Source of the DNA: Phycomyces blakesleeanus NRRL 1555(-)
Lineage: Eukaryota > Mucoromycota > Mucoromycetes > Mucorales > Phycomycetaceae
Assembly (NCBI RefSeq): GCF_001638985.1
Contig: NW_017265139.1
Coordinates: 1,550,001 to 1,614,000 of the forward strand
Length of the DNA: 64,000 bases
Direction of reading: 5' to 3'
Shown one piece after another: positions 26,557 to 37,689 of this stretch. Within the stretch, counting starts at the first letter, position 1. Every line of letters starts with the position of its first letter. Position numbers and translations under genes: made by a program. The notes beneath the pieces were generated by a model. It worked only from the letters and a program-made list of their open reading frames with translations, was not told where the DNA came from and ran no database searches.

Positions 26557-27697
26557 TTAGAGACCTTTAAGAGCCATTGCACCAGCAACCAGCTGCATAA
26601 GTTTAACTGGATCTTCTTTAACATCACCTGTTTGATAGTACTAGTAAAGTATGCGTTTGTGAGATTTAAAAAATCCTGGGGTTGTTTTTCTTTTGCTGTT
26701 GCCGTTGTGGATCTATCCATTATGCTTTACCTTTTGGATACGTTTCAGATCTCTTATCTGGTCCAGTTGATCCAAAGCCACCACATCTCCCTTGATATTA
26801 TCTTTCATAAAAGCAATTGCCTATAAAAATGTACACGTATTATAAATATAAAGTATATTGTATTGTATTGCATTTAATATTTAAATTATAAAAAAAACGA
26901 TATCCCAATTTTAACACATACCCAAAGTATTTTCTCTTCTCTACTTCTTTACTTCTTTGTGTCTCACTTTTTTTTTACATCTACAAACACGTAGGCATAT
27001 GCATACGCACAAATAAACAAATATTTACCTCTTCACTGGTTCCTCCAAGTTTGACAGCGATAATATCAGTCGTGGTGTCTTCAATACCAAATCTCTTTAA
27101 AGATTGAGAAATCTAATTCAAGTTTTGTACACAATATTCATGTGTTTGTTTATTTGTTTGTTTGCTTATTCTTTTTTCCTTGAAACACATTACACATTGC
27201 ACACTGCACATTACAAAGTAAATTAAGCTGAACTAAACTAAACTACTATATCATATACACAATAATTCAGTAATTAATTTCTTATTAAATCACATACATG
27301 AATAGTCGATGAAAAGTCGAATACAATCTCGGAATTAATATTGTGGGTTTTGAGCTGGTTGTGTTTTTCATCATGTGCAGCTCTGTTTGCAGCCAACATT
27401 ACATGAAAAGGATTAATGACCTTTTATATATATTAAATATATTAAATATTTATTGATAATTGTTCTTATTATTATTCTTTCTCTTTCTCTTTTTAATAAT
27501 TATATTAAATTATCATTGTAATAAGAATATGAATATGAATGAAATCTAACCAATTCAGCATTGACAAGCGCGCAGGCCATTGTAGCGTCTTGGTTAATCA
27601 ATCGTTGGCGTAACTCTGGTGCATTTGTAACATTTCGGAACAGACAGACGTGAGCTTGTCCGCGTACGGGATGTAATTCAAGTTTGTAAGATTCCAT
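26557..27697 (-). CDS. CGI121: KEOPS complex subunit Cgi121 (TPRKB homologue)
   Basis: Five exons on the minus strand: 27697-27551, 27420-27298, 27112-27029, 26820-26731, 26640-26557, all phase 0, giving 175 residues, the same length as human TPRKB. Recognisable parts are the N-terminal HVCLFRNVTNAPELRQRL, the HVMLAANRAAHDEK helix, IVFDFSSTIHISQSLKRFGI and the C-terminal MQLVAGAMALKGL. Cgi121 binds the Bud32 kinase in KEOPS, which makes the t6A37 modification of ANN-decoding tRNAs, and in some species binds tRNA directly. The acceptor of the last exon (CTAG then TACTAT) is the only one that keeps the frame. Every intron is phase 0. Confidence 0.92.
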
Positions 27698-28686
27698 TAT
27701 ATTTTTATATATTTATATATATATGTATATGTATACGTACATGCTTACAGTTATATACACACACACGGAGATGAGGAGTATAAGCTTGTGTATTAATGCG
27801 CACAGTCTAGACAATTAAATGATTCGTCAGTGATGCTTTGTGAAAAAACAAACGTGCACCCTTGTTGGGTTAGTACTATGATGTTTGGACACAAAAGAGA
27901 GAGAGGGAGAGAGAGAAAAAAGACTTCCAATCATCAAATATGATGCACTGCGCCTCTTTTATCTTATATATATATATATATATATCATACGCACAACACA
28001 AATTGTATCACGGGCGTTTTAAACAAGCCAAACCAAAAATAAAACTAAAATCATAATAAATACACATACAAATACGCACATACATACACACATACAAAGA
28101 TATATATATATTGCATGTATTATGTAGTCTGGTTTCAACACAAAAGGCTAAGTAGATTTTGTATTATATTGTGATTATTTTGTATTCTTTGTATATTCAA
28201 AACACAGGAGGTTCGATAAATGTATTATATACATACACACAAATGCAAGTACAAGTACAAACGGTAATAATAAAATAGGTAAGTAGGTAGGTAAGGTTTT
28301 GTGTACAACGGGTACATGTCAAGTACAACCAAATAATATTTATTTCATGGGTTGCAAGTAATATATTTATATATAAAATATAATATGTATTATGTATCAT
28401 GTATCATGTATCATGTAGCGTATAATGTATGTAAGTAGTGTATATATTTATTGCAGAGGTACGTGCGCCAGGAGCTTGTTTTATTGCCGCATATTATTCT
28501 TTGTAGAAATCCCAGTATATATTTGTGCAAATTTGTAAAAATAAATAAAAACAAAAAAAAACAGAAATACTATTTACGATTGCTGCCACTTCTCTTCCTT
28601 CTTCTTTTTCTTCTGCTTGGATCTGTATTTATACTTGTACTTCTTCTCCTTCCTCTACTTATTATATTTCTACTTCAACTACAATC
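27698..28686. other. Divergent promoter region, Cgi121 / zinc-finger gene
   Basis: About 1 kb between two divergent starts. It holds TA, CA and GTATCAT-type simple repeats (a TATCATGTA tandem near 28394-28420) and TC-rich DNA just before the zinc-finger start. No gene is seen. Confidence 0.6.
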
Positions 28687-29143
28687 ATGGACATTATTGA
28701 GTTACTTCACCCAAGTGAGTCAAATAGCACGCGTGAATCAAAAAGATATCCATGTAGGTGGAAAGACTGCCCAAAGGCATTTAGTAAGTTCAAAAGATGT
28801 AAATCACACAAATACGCACCCACCCTCACCCCCCCCACACACACATATATATATTATCTTGATTTTCTTTCTTCTTTAAAAAAACACTAATGAAACAAAA
28901 TAAAAAATAAAATAAAAGGTCGACCGTCTGACACAGCTCGGCATTATAGAATACATGTTGACGACAGGTATATAAATCAAGCAACTATATCTATATGACT
29001 ATGTATATTCATACGTATCCTCTAGACCGTTCCAATGTCATATCCCTTTGTGTGAAAAGCGATTTATTCAAGTGAGATTATATACATACATTAGATTGTT
29101 TTTCAAGTTTATTTGAAAAATTACCATTATTATTTTTCTTTAG

Positions 29144-29179
<36 letters not shown>

Positions 29180-29342
29180 GGGTTTTCTTTGTATTAGAAA
29201 TCTGCACTGACTGTTCATTTGCGTACTCACTCTGGAGAGCGGCCGCATGTGTGCGAGAATATCAATTGTAAAAAAAGTTTTGGCGACATTAGCTCTCTTG
29301 CTCGACACAGGTAAATATGCAGGCAGGCAGGCAAGCATGGGA

Positions 29343-29380
<38 letters not shown>

Positions 29381-29720
29381 TAGAATCAACATGAATATCA
29401 TGAATAATACAGGATTAAATAATATATATATATAATTGTATTTATGTATTTATCATTCAGACGGATACACACTGGTAGTAGACCATACAAATGCCATTTA
29501 GAACATTGTCACAAAAGGTATTTTAAATATACATATAATGATATTTTTTTAAAATACACGAGTTACATATAACAAAAAAAAAAGAAAAAAGAAATAAATA
29601 ACCACAGAAAATATTCTTTTTTGTATATGTACTTTTTATTTTTATCTTTCCAGTTTTACAAAAAAGGCACTTTTGGTACGACACAGGAAGAAGTGTCATG
29701 ACCAGAAAACAAGCGAGTAA
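28687..29720 (+). CDS. Small C2H2 zinc-finger protein (four fingers)
   Basis: Six exons: 28687-28783, 28919-28967, 29026-29071, 29198-29310, 29461-29517, 29654-29720, giving 142 residues with all phases consistent. Four tandem C2H2 fingers of the TFIIIA/GLI spacing begin at [30 protein letters not shown] and [10 protein letters not shown], joined by linkers such as [13 protein letters not shown] and [13 protein letters not shown]. The product is almost only fingers, so it is probably a DNA-binding nuclear protein, but target and partners cannot be told. Five introns in a 429-nt coding sequence is dense; several interrupt individual fingers, so skipping one would destroy a finger. The introns carry TA and CA microsatellites. 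Confidence 0.88.
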
Positions 29721-31000
29721 AGAACAGAGCCAAGTTAATCCAAAATTAAGAAAAGAGAAGGAGCGAGCGAGTAAATATTATGTGGATATATAAATCAATA
29801 TATATAAGTAAATAAGAAAGAAAGAGTATCAAAAGAAAAAAGAAAAAATATTTGCAAGTTCATCTTGTACGCTTGCAAAAATTCCCTTATATATATATAT
29901 ACATATAAACTTTAACTGAATATAACTTTTGTGCCTTTCATTATCGTATTCCCCACACACTCAAGTAATAGTTAAGAAGGAATCAAGTAATAAATTACTA
30001 CACAAAGAAGAAATGTACGTAAAATATTGATATACTCTAAACTAAATTTTGAATAAATAATTATTTTTTTTACCATATAGGGGGTTTCACCAGTTCTCGA
30101 TGCTTGTCATTTAAAAAAACAATAATAATTCAGAGGCACTTTAATTATTGTCCAATAATAGTCAATGTCGAAAGAAAAACTGTTGAGTGCCTTGAACACT
30201 TTCTGAGTAAAATACTTGGGTATATTATTAAAGCTGGTCAATCACAAAACATTCTCATTTTCTCTTTATATAAATACATATATTTAATTAAAAAAGTAAT
30301 TGGCGTCATTTACGATTATTCTATAAGAATGCAAAAAGAAAGTTAAAGAAATACCTTTTGGTTCTCTTCAGCGTAGCTTAAATATATTCGGGATAAACCA
30401 ATATATTCAAATGGCGCATTTATCAGAGCGGTAAAATATACTCGATTTCTTTTTGGGCAAGCGACCTTTTTTTGCCTAGCACTGTAGTAAATGGCAGACA
30501 TTATAACTCCGCGACCGTAGGAATTATAATGTTTGCCAATAGAATCTTGGCTTTTAGTAAATTAAAAGTATTTACAGCGAATACTATTTATTGGAGTTAA
30601 AATTACTTTTTATTTAATCCAATAAAATCGTTTAAAGTAGCAAAATTATACCTTTTTTTAGATATCTCTATTCTTATAATTGGTTCAACAAATACACGGT
30701 TTTATTTTGGAATTTTATAGTTTTTATTGATCAAAATAATACAAGTTGAATATAAAGAAGTATGGAAAGAAGAAGTACTATCTTTTATGATATTTAGTAA
30801 CAGTTTAAGCTATAAAGTTACTAAATAATATACATATATCTGTTTTTATGTGATACTTTTTACATTTTTTTAGCTAAAAAAAAAGGCTATTCTCTAGATA
30901 CTATGATATTGATGAAGATATGTATATTGCTTAATTGATTCTTTTTAATCAAAGAGTATAAACCTGCTTTGTGTTAACATTGTCATGTCTGATTCATACT
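29721..31000. other. AT-rich DNA without a gene
   Basis: 3' flank of the zinc-finger gene, then AT-rich sequence with many stops in all frames. I find no domain or repeat I can name. Confidence 0.5.
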
Positions 31001-31192
31001 TTTGAAAAACAAGAAGACAGATTCCTTGCAATTCTCTAAATCTACCGAGATTTCTAATGAGCATGCGAGCAATCTTGACAACCAAATTGTACTTGATGCA
31101 TATATTTTTCTGTCAATTCTTCTCGGATTGCTTTCTTTTGTCAACTTTGCTGATTCGTATTTTATTAATACTAGCCTTCATAGTTATTAAGT

Positions 31193-31504
31193 GTGTTCCT
31201 TTTAGAGACTTTTAATAATTCTAAGCCTTGTGAAAAAAAAATAGAAACAAGTCCTTTTAGATGTACCAATCTAAATTGTTTGGAGAATATGGACGGGTCA
31301 GAGGTTATGCATCGTTTGTGGAATCGGGATCTTGCTGCTGTCCTGAACTTCCGACATATACTTAACAATCTGAGATATGATGGGACTATACCTGTAAGGT
31401 TCACCCGCGTCATTCGGATTGGACGTATCAGAAGACAAGCAGAAGAAAATCTCCAGGAGGGTCGTCGTTTGAGACAAAGATTGACTAGAATTCAAAGAAG
31501 ATGA
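31193..31504 (+). pseudogene. C-terminal relic of a Fanzor/TnpB-like nuclease
   Basis: An open frame contains FRCTNLNCLENM followed by RLWNRDLAAVLNFRHIL, NNLRYDGTIPVRFTR and a basic tail with repeated Arg. The block has the shape of the C-terminal zinc-ribbon remnant and RuvC-III motif (RDxxAAxN) of Fanzor, the eukaryotic relatives of transposon-encoded TnpB, which are frequent in Mucorales. Upstream there is no open frame for the wedge or RuvC-I/II parts and no start that would give a full protein (about 600-700 residues), so this is a fragment. The first Cys pair of the ribbon is not found. Family call is from motif recognition. Confidence 0.6.
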
Positions 31505-31910
31505 AAAAATTCCGTCCTGGTTACCGCTCAGGGCCCACCCAAGCTACCGCTGATAAGCCATTAGATTTGAATAACTTGGTATTTATTTTTGTAATGGGTT
31601 GAAAAAGCTAAGAAAAAGATGTTTTGCTTTAACTGCAAAAAACATGGTGGGGTAAAAAAAAAGTAGAATATAAAAGAGAGAGAGAGAAATTGGTGCATAA
31701 TTAAAACGCAAGTACAAGATACCCTAAACCCCGGAAAACTTGCAACAATTTACTAAAATCGCCTATTTTTTTTCTATAGGGTAGCCAATAAAATAATTTA
31801 AAAAATAAATCGAACCTTAAAAGGGGATCTCAACTGTCCACCTTTAATAACTTTAATAAGCAGTACAAAAAATCTCCCAGAGCAGGAACACTCTCCATTT
31901 TAAAAGTATT

Positions 31911-32427
31911 GTACACTCTTTCCGGAAATTATTGGTGCAAAAATAAAAACAAATTTGGTGCAAAAATAAAAATCAATTTGTGCCATTCACCAGCGTACGA
32001 GGGAATTGCATCGAGGGAATTGAGCCACGTCATATACGATTCCGATTGTTATTCAGCATCTGTTTTTTAATTCTTTACTAAAATACCCTGCCCATTTTTA
32101 TTTTTTTGTTAATGATTTGTTTCATTTTGGCTATATAAAATGAGCTTTTTAAAGTATGGTCATTTAGTATATTCCTTTTTGTAACTAGAGTCCTTATTTT
32201 AGAAATTTTGTCAATTCGGAATCGAATAAATTACTATGAAAAGTAATTTTTCTTTCAATTCCCTCGTACGCTGGTGAATGGCATTAGTGCAAAAATAATG
32301 ATAAAATTTGGTGCAATTTTTTACCATTTCTCTGCTTAATTCATCTTTTTTGGTGCATTTAGTGCATTCCATTTTTGCACCAAATAATTTTTTGTTTTTG
32401 CACCAATAATTTCCGGAAAGAGTGTAC
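31911..32427. mobile_element. 517-bp MITE with nested inverted repeats, TA-flanked
   Basis: Outer arms are perfect over about 32 bp: the left starts GTACACTCTTTCCGGAAATT and continues into ATTGGTGCAAAA; the right end is its exact reverse complement. If the terminal TA is the target duplication, the element begins CACTCTTTCC, as in Tc1/mariner-type non-autonomous elements. A second inverted pair lies inside: TGCCATTCACCAGCGTACGA at 31981 and its complement ending at 32284. The unit GGTGCAAAAAT is repeated near both ends. There is no transposase frame. Confidence 0.85.
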
Positions 32428-32730
32428 CATATAAATGGGTTGATTTTTCGACAGTCCAAAATCCGTTCTTTTGGGGGGTTCTTTAATGGTAAAATATTGA
32501 GAGAGAAACCGTGTACCTTAGTTTAGAGAAAGTTTTTTCTATACACTTGTCCACTACCTGTTGGTCGATTTCTGAAAACCTGACTTGTGTCTGATAATCT
32601 TGGCTGATAGCGGATAAAAACCATTGTTAGCTCGTCGGCTTCTTTCAAATAGGTATGATTCGTTGAAGTCTACTCCCGAATTATCTATTTTTTTTTCAAG
32701 GCTACACTATTCCACAATCCACGTTTTCAA

Positions 32731-33345
32731 TTTCTCTCAAAGTGCTTGCTTATGCTGATAATTTCTTAACCTTCCTCAGCGATTACCGCATTCTATAGGG
32801 GTCAAACACACGCCATTATACTCTCTATTATCATGTTCGTCACATCCAAAATAAATGATTTCCCCCTCCTGTTTGCCTGGAGTTCATCTTGGTAGGATTG
32901 TTCCTATTCCTCGCCAGCAATTTATTTCCGCTATCCCACAGCGCGATGAATATGGTGCCAAACTTTTCAATGATATACTTTTGTATACAAAGCTACACTC
33001 GAAAAATTAACTTTTACGCCCATTTCTGTGCAACAATCGTTAATTCCCTTGTACTTTCTTGTCTTTGACATACTATTCGTCTCGTCCGAGTCCTACATTT
33101 TATTTTCTCGTAAAACCTTTCTATCTATTATTGGTAAGTTCGTTATGCCCCGTATATTTCCAAAGATAAAGGATTCTACATTATGTCTTCCTCGGTCTGC
33201 TGGGGAATTTTGCGCCCATTTTCCAGCTACGCAACAATATACTTCAGTTGCAATAACCTCTTCTTATTCCTGCGTCTACAATTCTTCCGATTCCTATACG
33301 TTGGCTACGAGCACATATTTATATATATATATATATATCCTTTAA
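32731..33345 (+). pseudogene. Decayed LINE (non-LTR retrotransposon) reverse-transcriptase region
   Basis: Pieces of an ORF2 protein appear in order on the plus strand in shifting frames: KVLAYADNFLTFLSD at about 32740 (catalytic YADD box with Asp to Asn), IPRQQFISAIPQRDEYGAKL at about 32905, ATIVNSLVLSCL then a TGA where Trp is expected at about 33060, and KTFLSIIGKFVMPR with STLCLPRSAG at about 33112-33205. The order is that of the palm and post-RT region of mucoralean LINEs. Frameshifts, stops and the changed catalytic box show it is dead. Downstream frames to about 33760 may be its further remains. 5' and 3' ends are not found. Confidence 0.7.
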
Positions 33346-33760
33346 ATTCATCTCTCCGGAAAATCGATCCCGCTTTTTTCTTTCTTTCTTTCTTTTTTAT
33401 TTCCTACAAGTCGAAAAGATACTTTGCCTTTGTTTTCTGTACTCTCTTTATTTTGCTCTACTTATGATAGGCTACCTTCGTTAAACATACCTTCTTTTCT
33501 TTCTTTTTCTACATTTATTTCTTTTCCTTTTGATGTTATATGGTACCCTATGCCACATAATACCTTTCTTCCTATTTTTTGATTTCCTCAACTGGTGGTA
33601 TCTGATGTCTTCTACTATTACTCTTTACTTCATTTCTTTTCCCATCGTTCTCCACCTTACCAACCAGCATATCCAAGAATCCCCGAACAAAGCCTTCCGT
33701 GTTTTTAGTATTCATACTGATATCCTACGGTCCTTTCTCTCCTTCTCTTCTTTATAGTAA

Positions 33761-34445
33761 TTAAGTTGTATTTTGAACAATTTAATAAAATGTCTAAAAT
33801 AAAATAAAATAAAAACGTCGTGGCCTACCATGAAATGTCGTAGCCTTAAGATCGTTGTTTGACTGAGACTCATATATATATATATAACCCATTTTAGGAT
33901 AACAGGAAATAATTTTTAATCTATGAATTTTTTATAGGACCTTGGTTATTGTATTTTATTTTTAAAAAAAAAAATGAAAAATGAAAAATGAAAAATGAAA
34001 ATGAATATGAATATGAAAAAAAAAATCTAATGAATAATGATATTATTCTTTTTGGTTGTTATGGTTATGGTTATGGTTATGGTTGTAGTTGTAGTTGTAG
34101 TTGGCATATAAAGTATAATAAAAATAAAAAATAGAAATAGAAATAGTAATTTACACACATAGTAATAATAATAATAAAAGAAAAAGTAAAAATAAAGAAA
34201 AATTGATGTTCATGCTTAGTTATAGAGTAGAGTGAAGTTGAGTAGAGTAACTTAAAGTAAAGTAAGGTACCGTAGAGTAAAATGATAATAAATAGATAGG
34301 TAAGAAAAAAATAATAAAGTTAAAAATAAAGTAAAGTAAAGTAAAGTACAGTAACTTTGGGTTTGTAATAATGGATGGGTCGTCTTTCGCTCTTTCTTTC
34401 TTGAGTTACAAAAAAGGAAGAAGAAAAAGAAAGGAAAACCTTGAC
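33761..34445. repeat. Start of a microsatellite-rich block
   Basis: Simple tandem repeats follow one another: GAAAAAT units at about 33976-34006, GGTTAT then GTAGTT units at 34059-34104, and variants of AGTAAAGT near 34226-34355. The last part is probably the 3' flank of the small zinc-knuckle gene. Confidence 0.8.
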
Positions 34446-34640
34446 TTATTCTGCAGAATTAGGTTTCTTTGGGCACATCCTACACCACAATAAAATTTAA
34501 TATTAATTTCAACTCAACTCAATTCAATAGAATTCAATTCAATAGAATTCAATTCAATAGAATTATCTATATTATTACTATTTTACTTACATAGAGTAAT
34601 GACCCTTTTGGCCACAATGGATGCATCTTCCGTCAGACAT
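34446..34640 (-). CDS. Candidate 27-residue CCHC zinc-knuckle microprotein
   Basis: Two exons on the minus strand: 34640-34591 and 34479-34446. ATG, a GTAAGT donor, an acceptor GTGTAG and a TAA stop join in phase to a 27-residue peptide: MSDGRCIHCGQKGHYSMM, then CPKKPNSAE. The Cys-x2-Cys-x4-His-x4-Cys knuckle is complete only after splicing, because the last Cys is in exon 2. Such knuckles bind RNA or single-stranded nucleic acid. The gene sits inside a microsatellite block, and its 111-nt intron carries a triplicated CAATTCAATAGAATT unit. It could be a real tiny gene, one exon pair of a larger gene with an unseen 5' part, or a relic of a retroelement Gag or CNBP-like gene. Too short for routine gene callers. 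Confidence 0.5.
34520..34563. repeat. Tandem 15-bp repeat (CAATTCAATAGAATT)
   Basis: About three copies of a partly palindromic 15-bp unit, located in the intron of the candidate zinc-knuckle gene. Confidence 0.85.
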
Positions 34641-35700
34641 GTTTTTGTTGTTGTTGTGTAATGTAATTGATTGGCTTGTGTTTTTTTCTTTGAGCTTGAG
34701 CTTGAGCTTGAGCTTGAGCTTGAGATTTTGGTATTTTGGTGTTTTGGTATTTAGGCTTGAAGCTTGAGGTTCTAGGTTTGAGCTTGATACTTGGGGGGTG
34801 GTTAAATTAACCGAGCAATAAAATTATATAAGAAAAAAGAAAGGAAATATATGTGGTTTATATATGTTTTTTTTGTATAGAAAGAAGAAAAAGAAAAAGA
34901 AAAAGCAAAGAAAATAAAAAAAAGCGATTCTTTTATACGTGACAAAATATAGAATATATTTTTGTATTCGTTGCTCAAGATTACTTTATTTAGCACCAAC
35001 AAAATTTATATGTTACAATACAATACAATAAAACACAATATAAAAAAAATAGTAATAGTAATAGTAATAGTAATAGTAGCTTTTTTTTCTTGCGATATAA
35101 ACATTTGCCGATCATTGCCGACACGTGGCAGACCTGTCTCACAATAATAATAATAATATATATATAAGCGAAAAATTTCGTTGCCCTGGCGGAATGAATG
35201 TGACTTGACACTTGGTTACCATGGAGAAAGAACAAAGAAAAAAAAGAAAGAAAAAGAAAAAGATTAGTAACCATAGTAATCGTAATAGTCTATTCTTATT
35301 AAGAATAATTTATATATATATATGTAAATTTTTTGACAAAATAAAATAAGATAAAATATCAAATCAAATCAAATCAAATCAAATCAAACCAGAATTTAGC
35401 CTTGACTTTTCCTTGACTTTGCCCTTGACTTTGCCCTTGACTCTGAATTTGACTTTAACTCTAATTTGATCTTGACTACAGGCATTATCCATAGAAGTAA
35501 AAAGAAAGAATAGTAATTTTCTCTTTTTACTATTACTATTATTATTATTATAGGCCTCTCAGTAATATACCAATCGAAAATCTCCGCCTTATTAGAAATA
35601 TTAGAATTATTGTAATAATTTATTATTATTATTACTATTATTATTACTATTACTACTACTGCGATTACTACTATTACCAACCTACTGTTTATATATATAT
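34641..35700. repeat. Cluster of unrelated microsatellites
   Basis: Successive tandem arrays: GAGCTT at 34692-34724, AATAGT at about 35050-35078, TAA near 35143-35160, AAATC at 35360-35388, a diverged CTTGACTTTGCC repeat at 35401-35445, and ATT/ACT trinucleotides at 35530-35675. No larger gene is seen. The part nearest 34641 would be the promoter of the small zinc-knuckle gene. Confidence 0.8.
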
Positions 35701-36200
35701 ATAGAAATATTTTAACGGAGTTGCTGGTATCAAACGTGGCTAAACGTGGCTAAATGTAACAAATATATTTCATACATTAATAGTTCTTACACAGCTATTG
35801 TAGAAAGAGAAATACAGATAGAGGCATATATTGTGTAATTATGACTATATATATAATATAATATAATTAAATATAGTATTATTTATTTATTTGTTTTAAA
35901 TAAAAAACTTTTTTTTTCTTATTTTGATATATTCAATTCAATTCAATCACTGTTCTTTGGTCAAACCCGAAAGAAGTAAGAAAAATAGGACTATACTATA
36001 TATACATAAATAGTCTGTAATGATTAGTACAAAAAGAATAGCTTTATATACACAAATCGTCGTTTAGTAAGCTTCTAATCATGTAAATGAGACCTGCCAG
36101 ATTAGGCATCAAAAAGATTTGTTAGTTCTAGGGAAAGCCCCTTTTTGTGTCATTGGAAATTGTGCAAATATTATATTCTACAATACAGTGTTTCTTGAAA

Positions 36201-37330
36201 TCATTCGCACACTTGATAAAAAAATCGTGCATTGGCGTTCATTAAAGCAGTTTTCTGTTTAAACAATCTTCGGATTTTGTTATGAAGATATGCAAAAGCC
36301 TTGTAGGTCCATAGTAAGCACTTTGTTGCAAGCTTCTCTGATTTTTGAAGACAATTCTTCCCCTCTTCCAAGAGCGCTTCTCTCTTTACTTTACTCTTGT
36401 ATACTAGCCAAAATTTCTCAATGGGATTGAGTTCAGGTGAATATGGCTGGAGATAAACGCAGCTATAGCCATGAGCTTCAATATAATTTCTAATATCACC
36501 ATGGTTATGGATAGGACAATTGTCTGTTATTAGATAATACCCCTTGGACTTTTCGTATTGATTCATTATATTTATTGTTTTAGCGACGAAGTTGAAATAA
36601 TATCCAATTACGGTTCCGCTTTTTCCTTTCCCTGGTTTTTTGGTAGCTTCACCTAGCCATTTTCTTTATGAAGCAATGAACCCTTTGGGTCCTCAAATCT
36701 ACGCTTATCACACTTAAGTGAGATATAGCTCCTACGATAGTATGCGATTCTGCTCTTGTTTTAGGAACTTCTACTATTGGTGCCTCTTCTACCGTTTCCC
36801 ATGGCATACTGCGCTTCAAGTTGATGTTAAAAACCGACTCATCGGTAAAAACGCAGTTGGCCAAATAATCTATACCAGTCTTTAAAATCTCAGTAACCCA
36901 TTAGAATCTGGCCTCTATCTTCGCTTCACTATTGCGTTCTTCAGATTGGGAGTGAGCTCTTTTGAGTAATATATTGCATCTAGTAGTAATAAATTTGTGG
37001 GGAAACGATCTTTATATGTCTAGATCTGTAAACTGACTAGTGAGTCTCTCTATCATCTCATCCAAAACAATGCTTGGCTTTTGATTTATGAGATCTATCA
37101 GATACTATTTTCGTTCAGAATTTGCTTCTTTTCATGCTAGAAGTTTTTTCTTTGGCTTTAGTCACTTTTAGTAATCTCTCTGAAGATTTGAGATTGATAT
37201 GGGGTAAAAGTAGTTATTGAAGTCAGAGGATATTGGTCATCGTCAATCTCCATCTGGTATTCAATAATTTTATTTCCATTCTCATCCGTCAATATACCAT
37301 CACCATCGCCATAATAAAAGGTTGCTATTT
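36201..37330 (-). pseudogene. Decayed Tc1/mariner-type (IS630 superfamily) transposase
   Basis: Read on the minus strand, frames interrupted by stops and frameshifts give an N-terminal part (NKIIEYQMEIDDDQYPLTS) near 37280-37210, LINQKPSIVLDEMIERL near 37090, then the catalytic core: first Asp in NCVFTDESVFNINLKRSMPW (36855 down), second Asp in YLITDNCPIHNHGD (about 36530), and Glu in YSPELNPIEKFW (about 36445-36410), ending near 36201. The DDE triad survives but the frame does not. An acidic frame (DDDDTDDNQEDEEEVEK) at about 37545-37490 may belong to the same old gene. I could not locate clear terminal inverted repeats. Confidence 0.85.
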
Positions 37331-37689
37331 AAAAAAATATTTTGTATTTCTTAGTAAAAAGCAAAGCAAACGTAATTTAACTTTACACAAATATCTTTAC
37401 TTTTTTCTCAAATATTTCTTATACTAATTCTTGAATTTTCTTTCATAAAGTGCACGACTAATTTCGAAAGACACCATACAATACAACAGTGCAGTCTTCT
37501 CTACTTCCTCCTCATCCTCCTGATTATCATCAGTATCATCATCATCATTACCATTATCACTATCATCTCTTGCTTAGCTGTTTTGTGAACACACAATCTA
37601 GACATATACTGTTACTCTCTTTGGAAATCCCAATCACCTGGACCACCACCTTCTACCTTTTTTATCCAGCTATTTAATTTTTGTGTCTT

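Noticed and set aside
28451..28879. Plus-strand open frame rich in Leu and Phe before the zinc-finger start
   Set aside because: Composition follows from CTT/TTC simple repeats, and it overlaps the zinc-finger exon in another frame.
33028..33757. Several overlapping plus-strand open frames as separate small genes
   Set aside because: The first ones are pieces of the LINE relic in shifting frames; the later ones are Phe/Ser/Tyr-rich and unrecognised.
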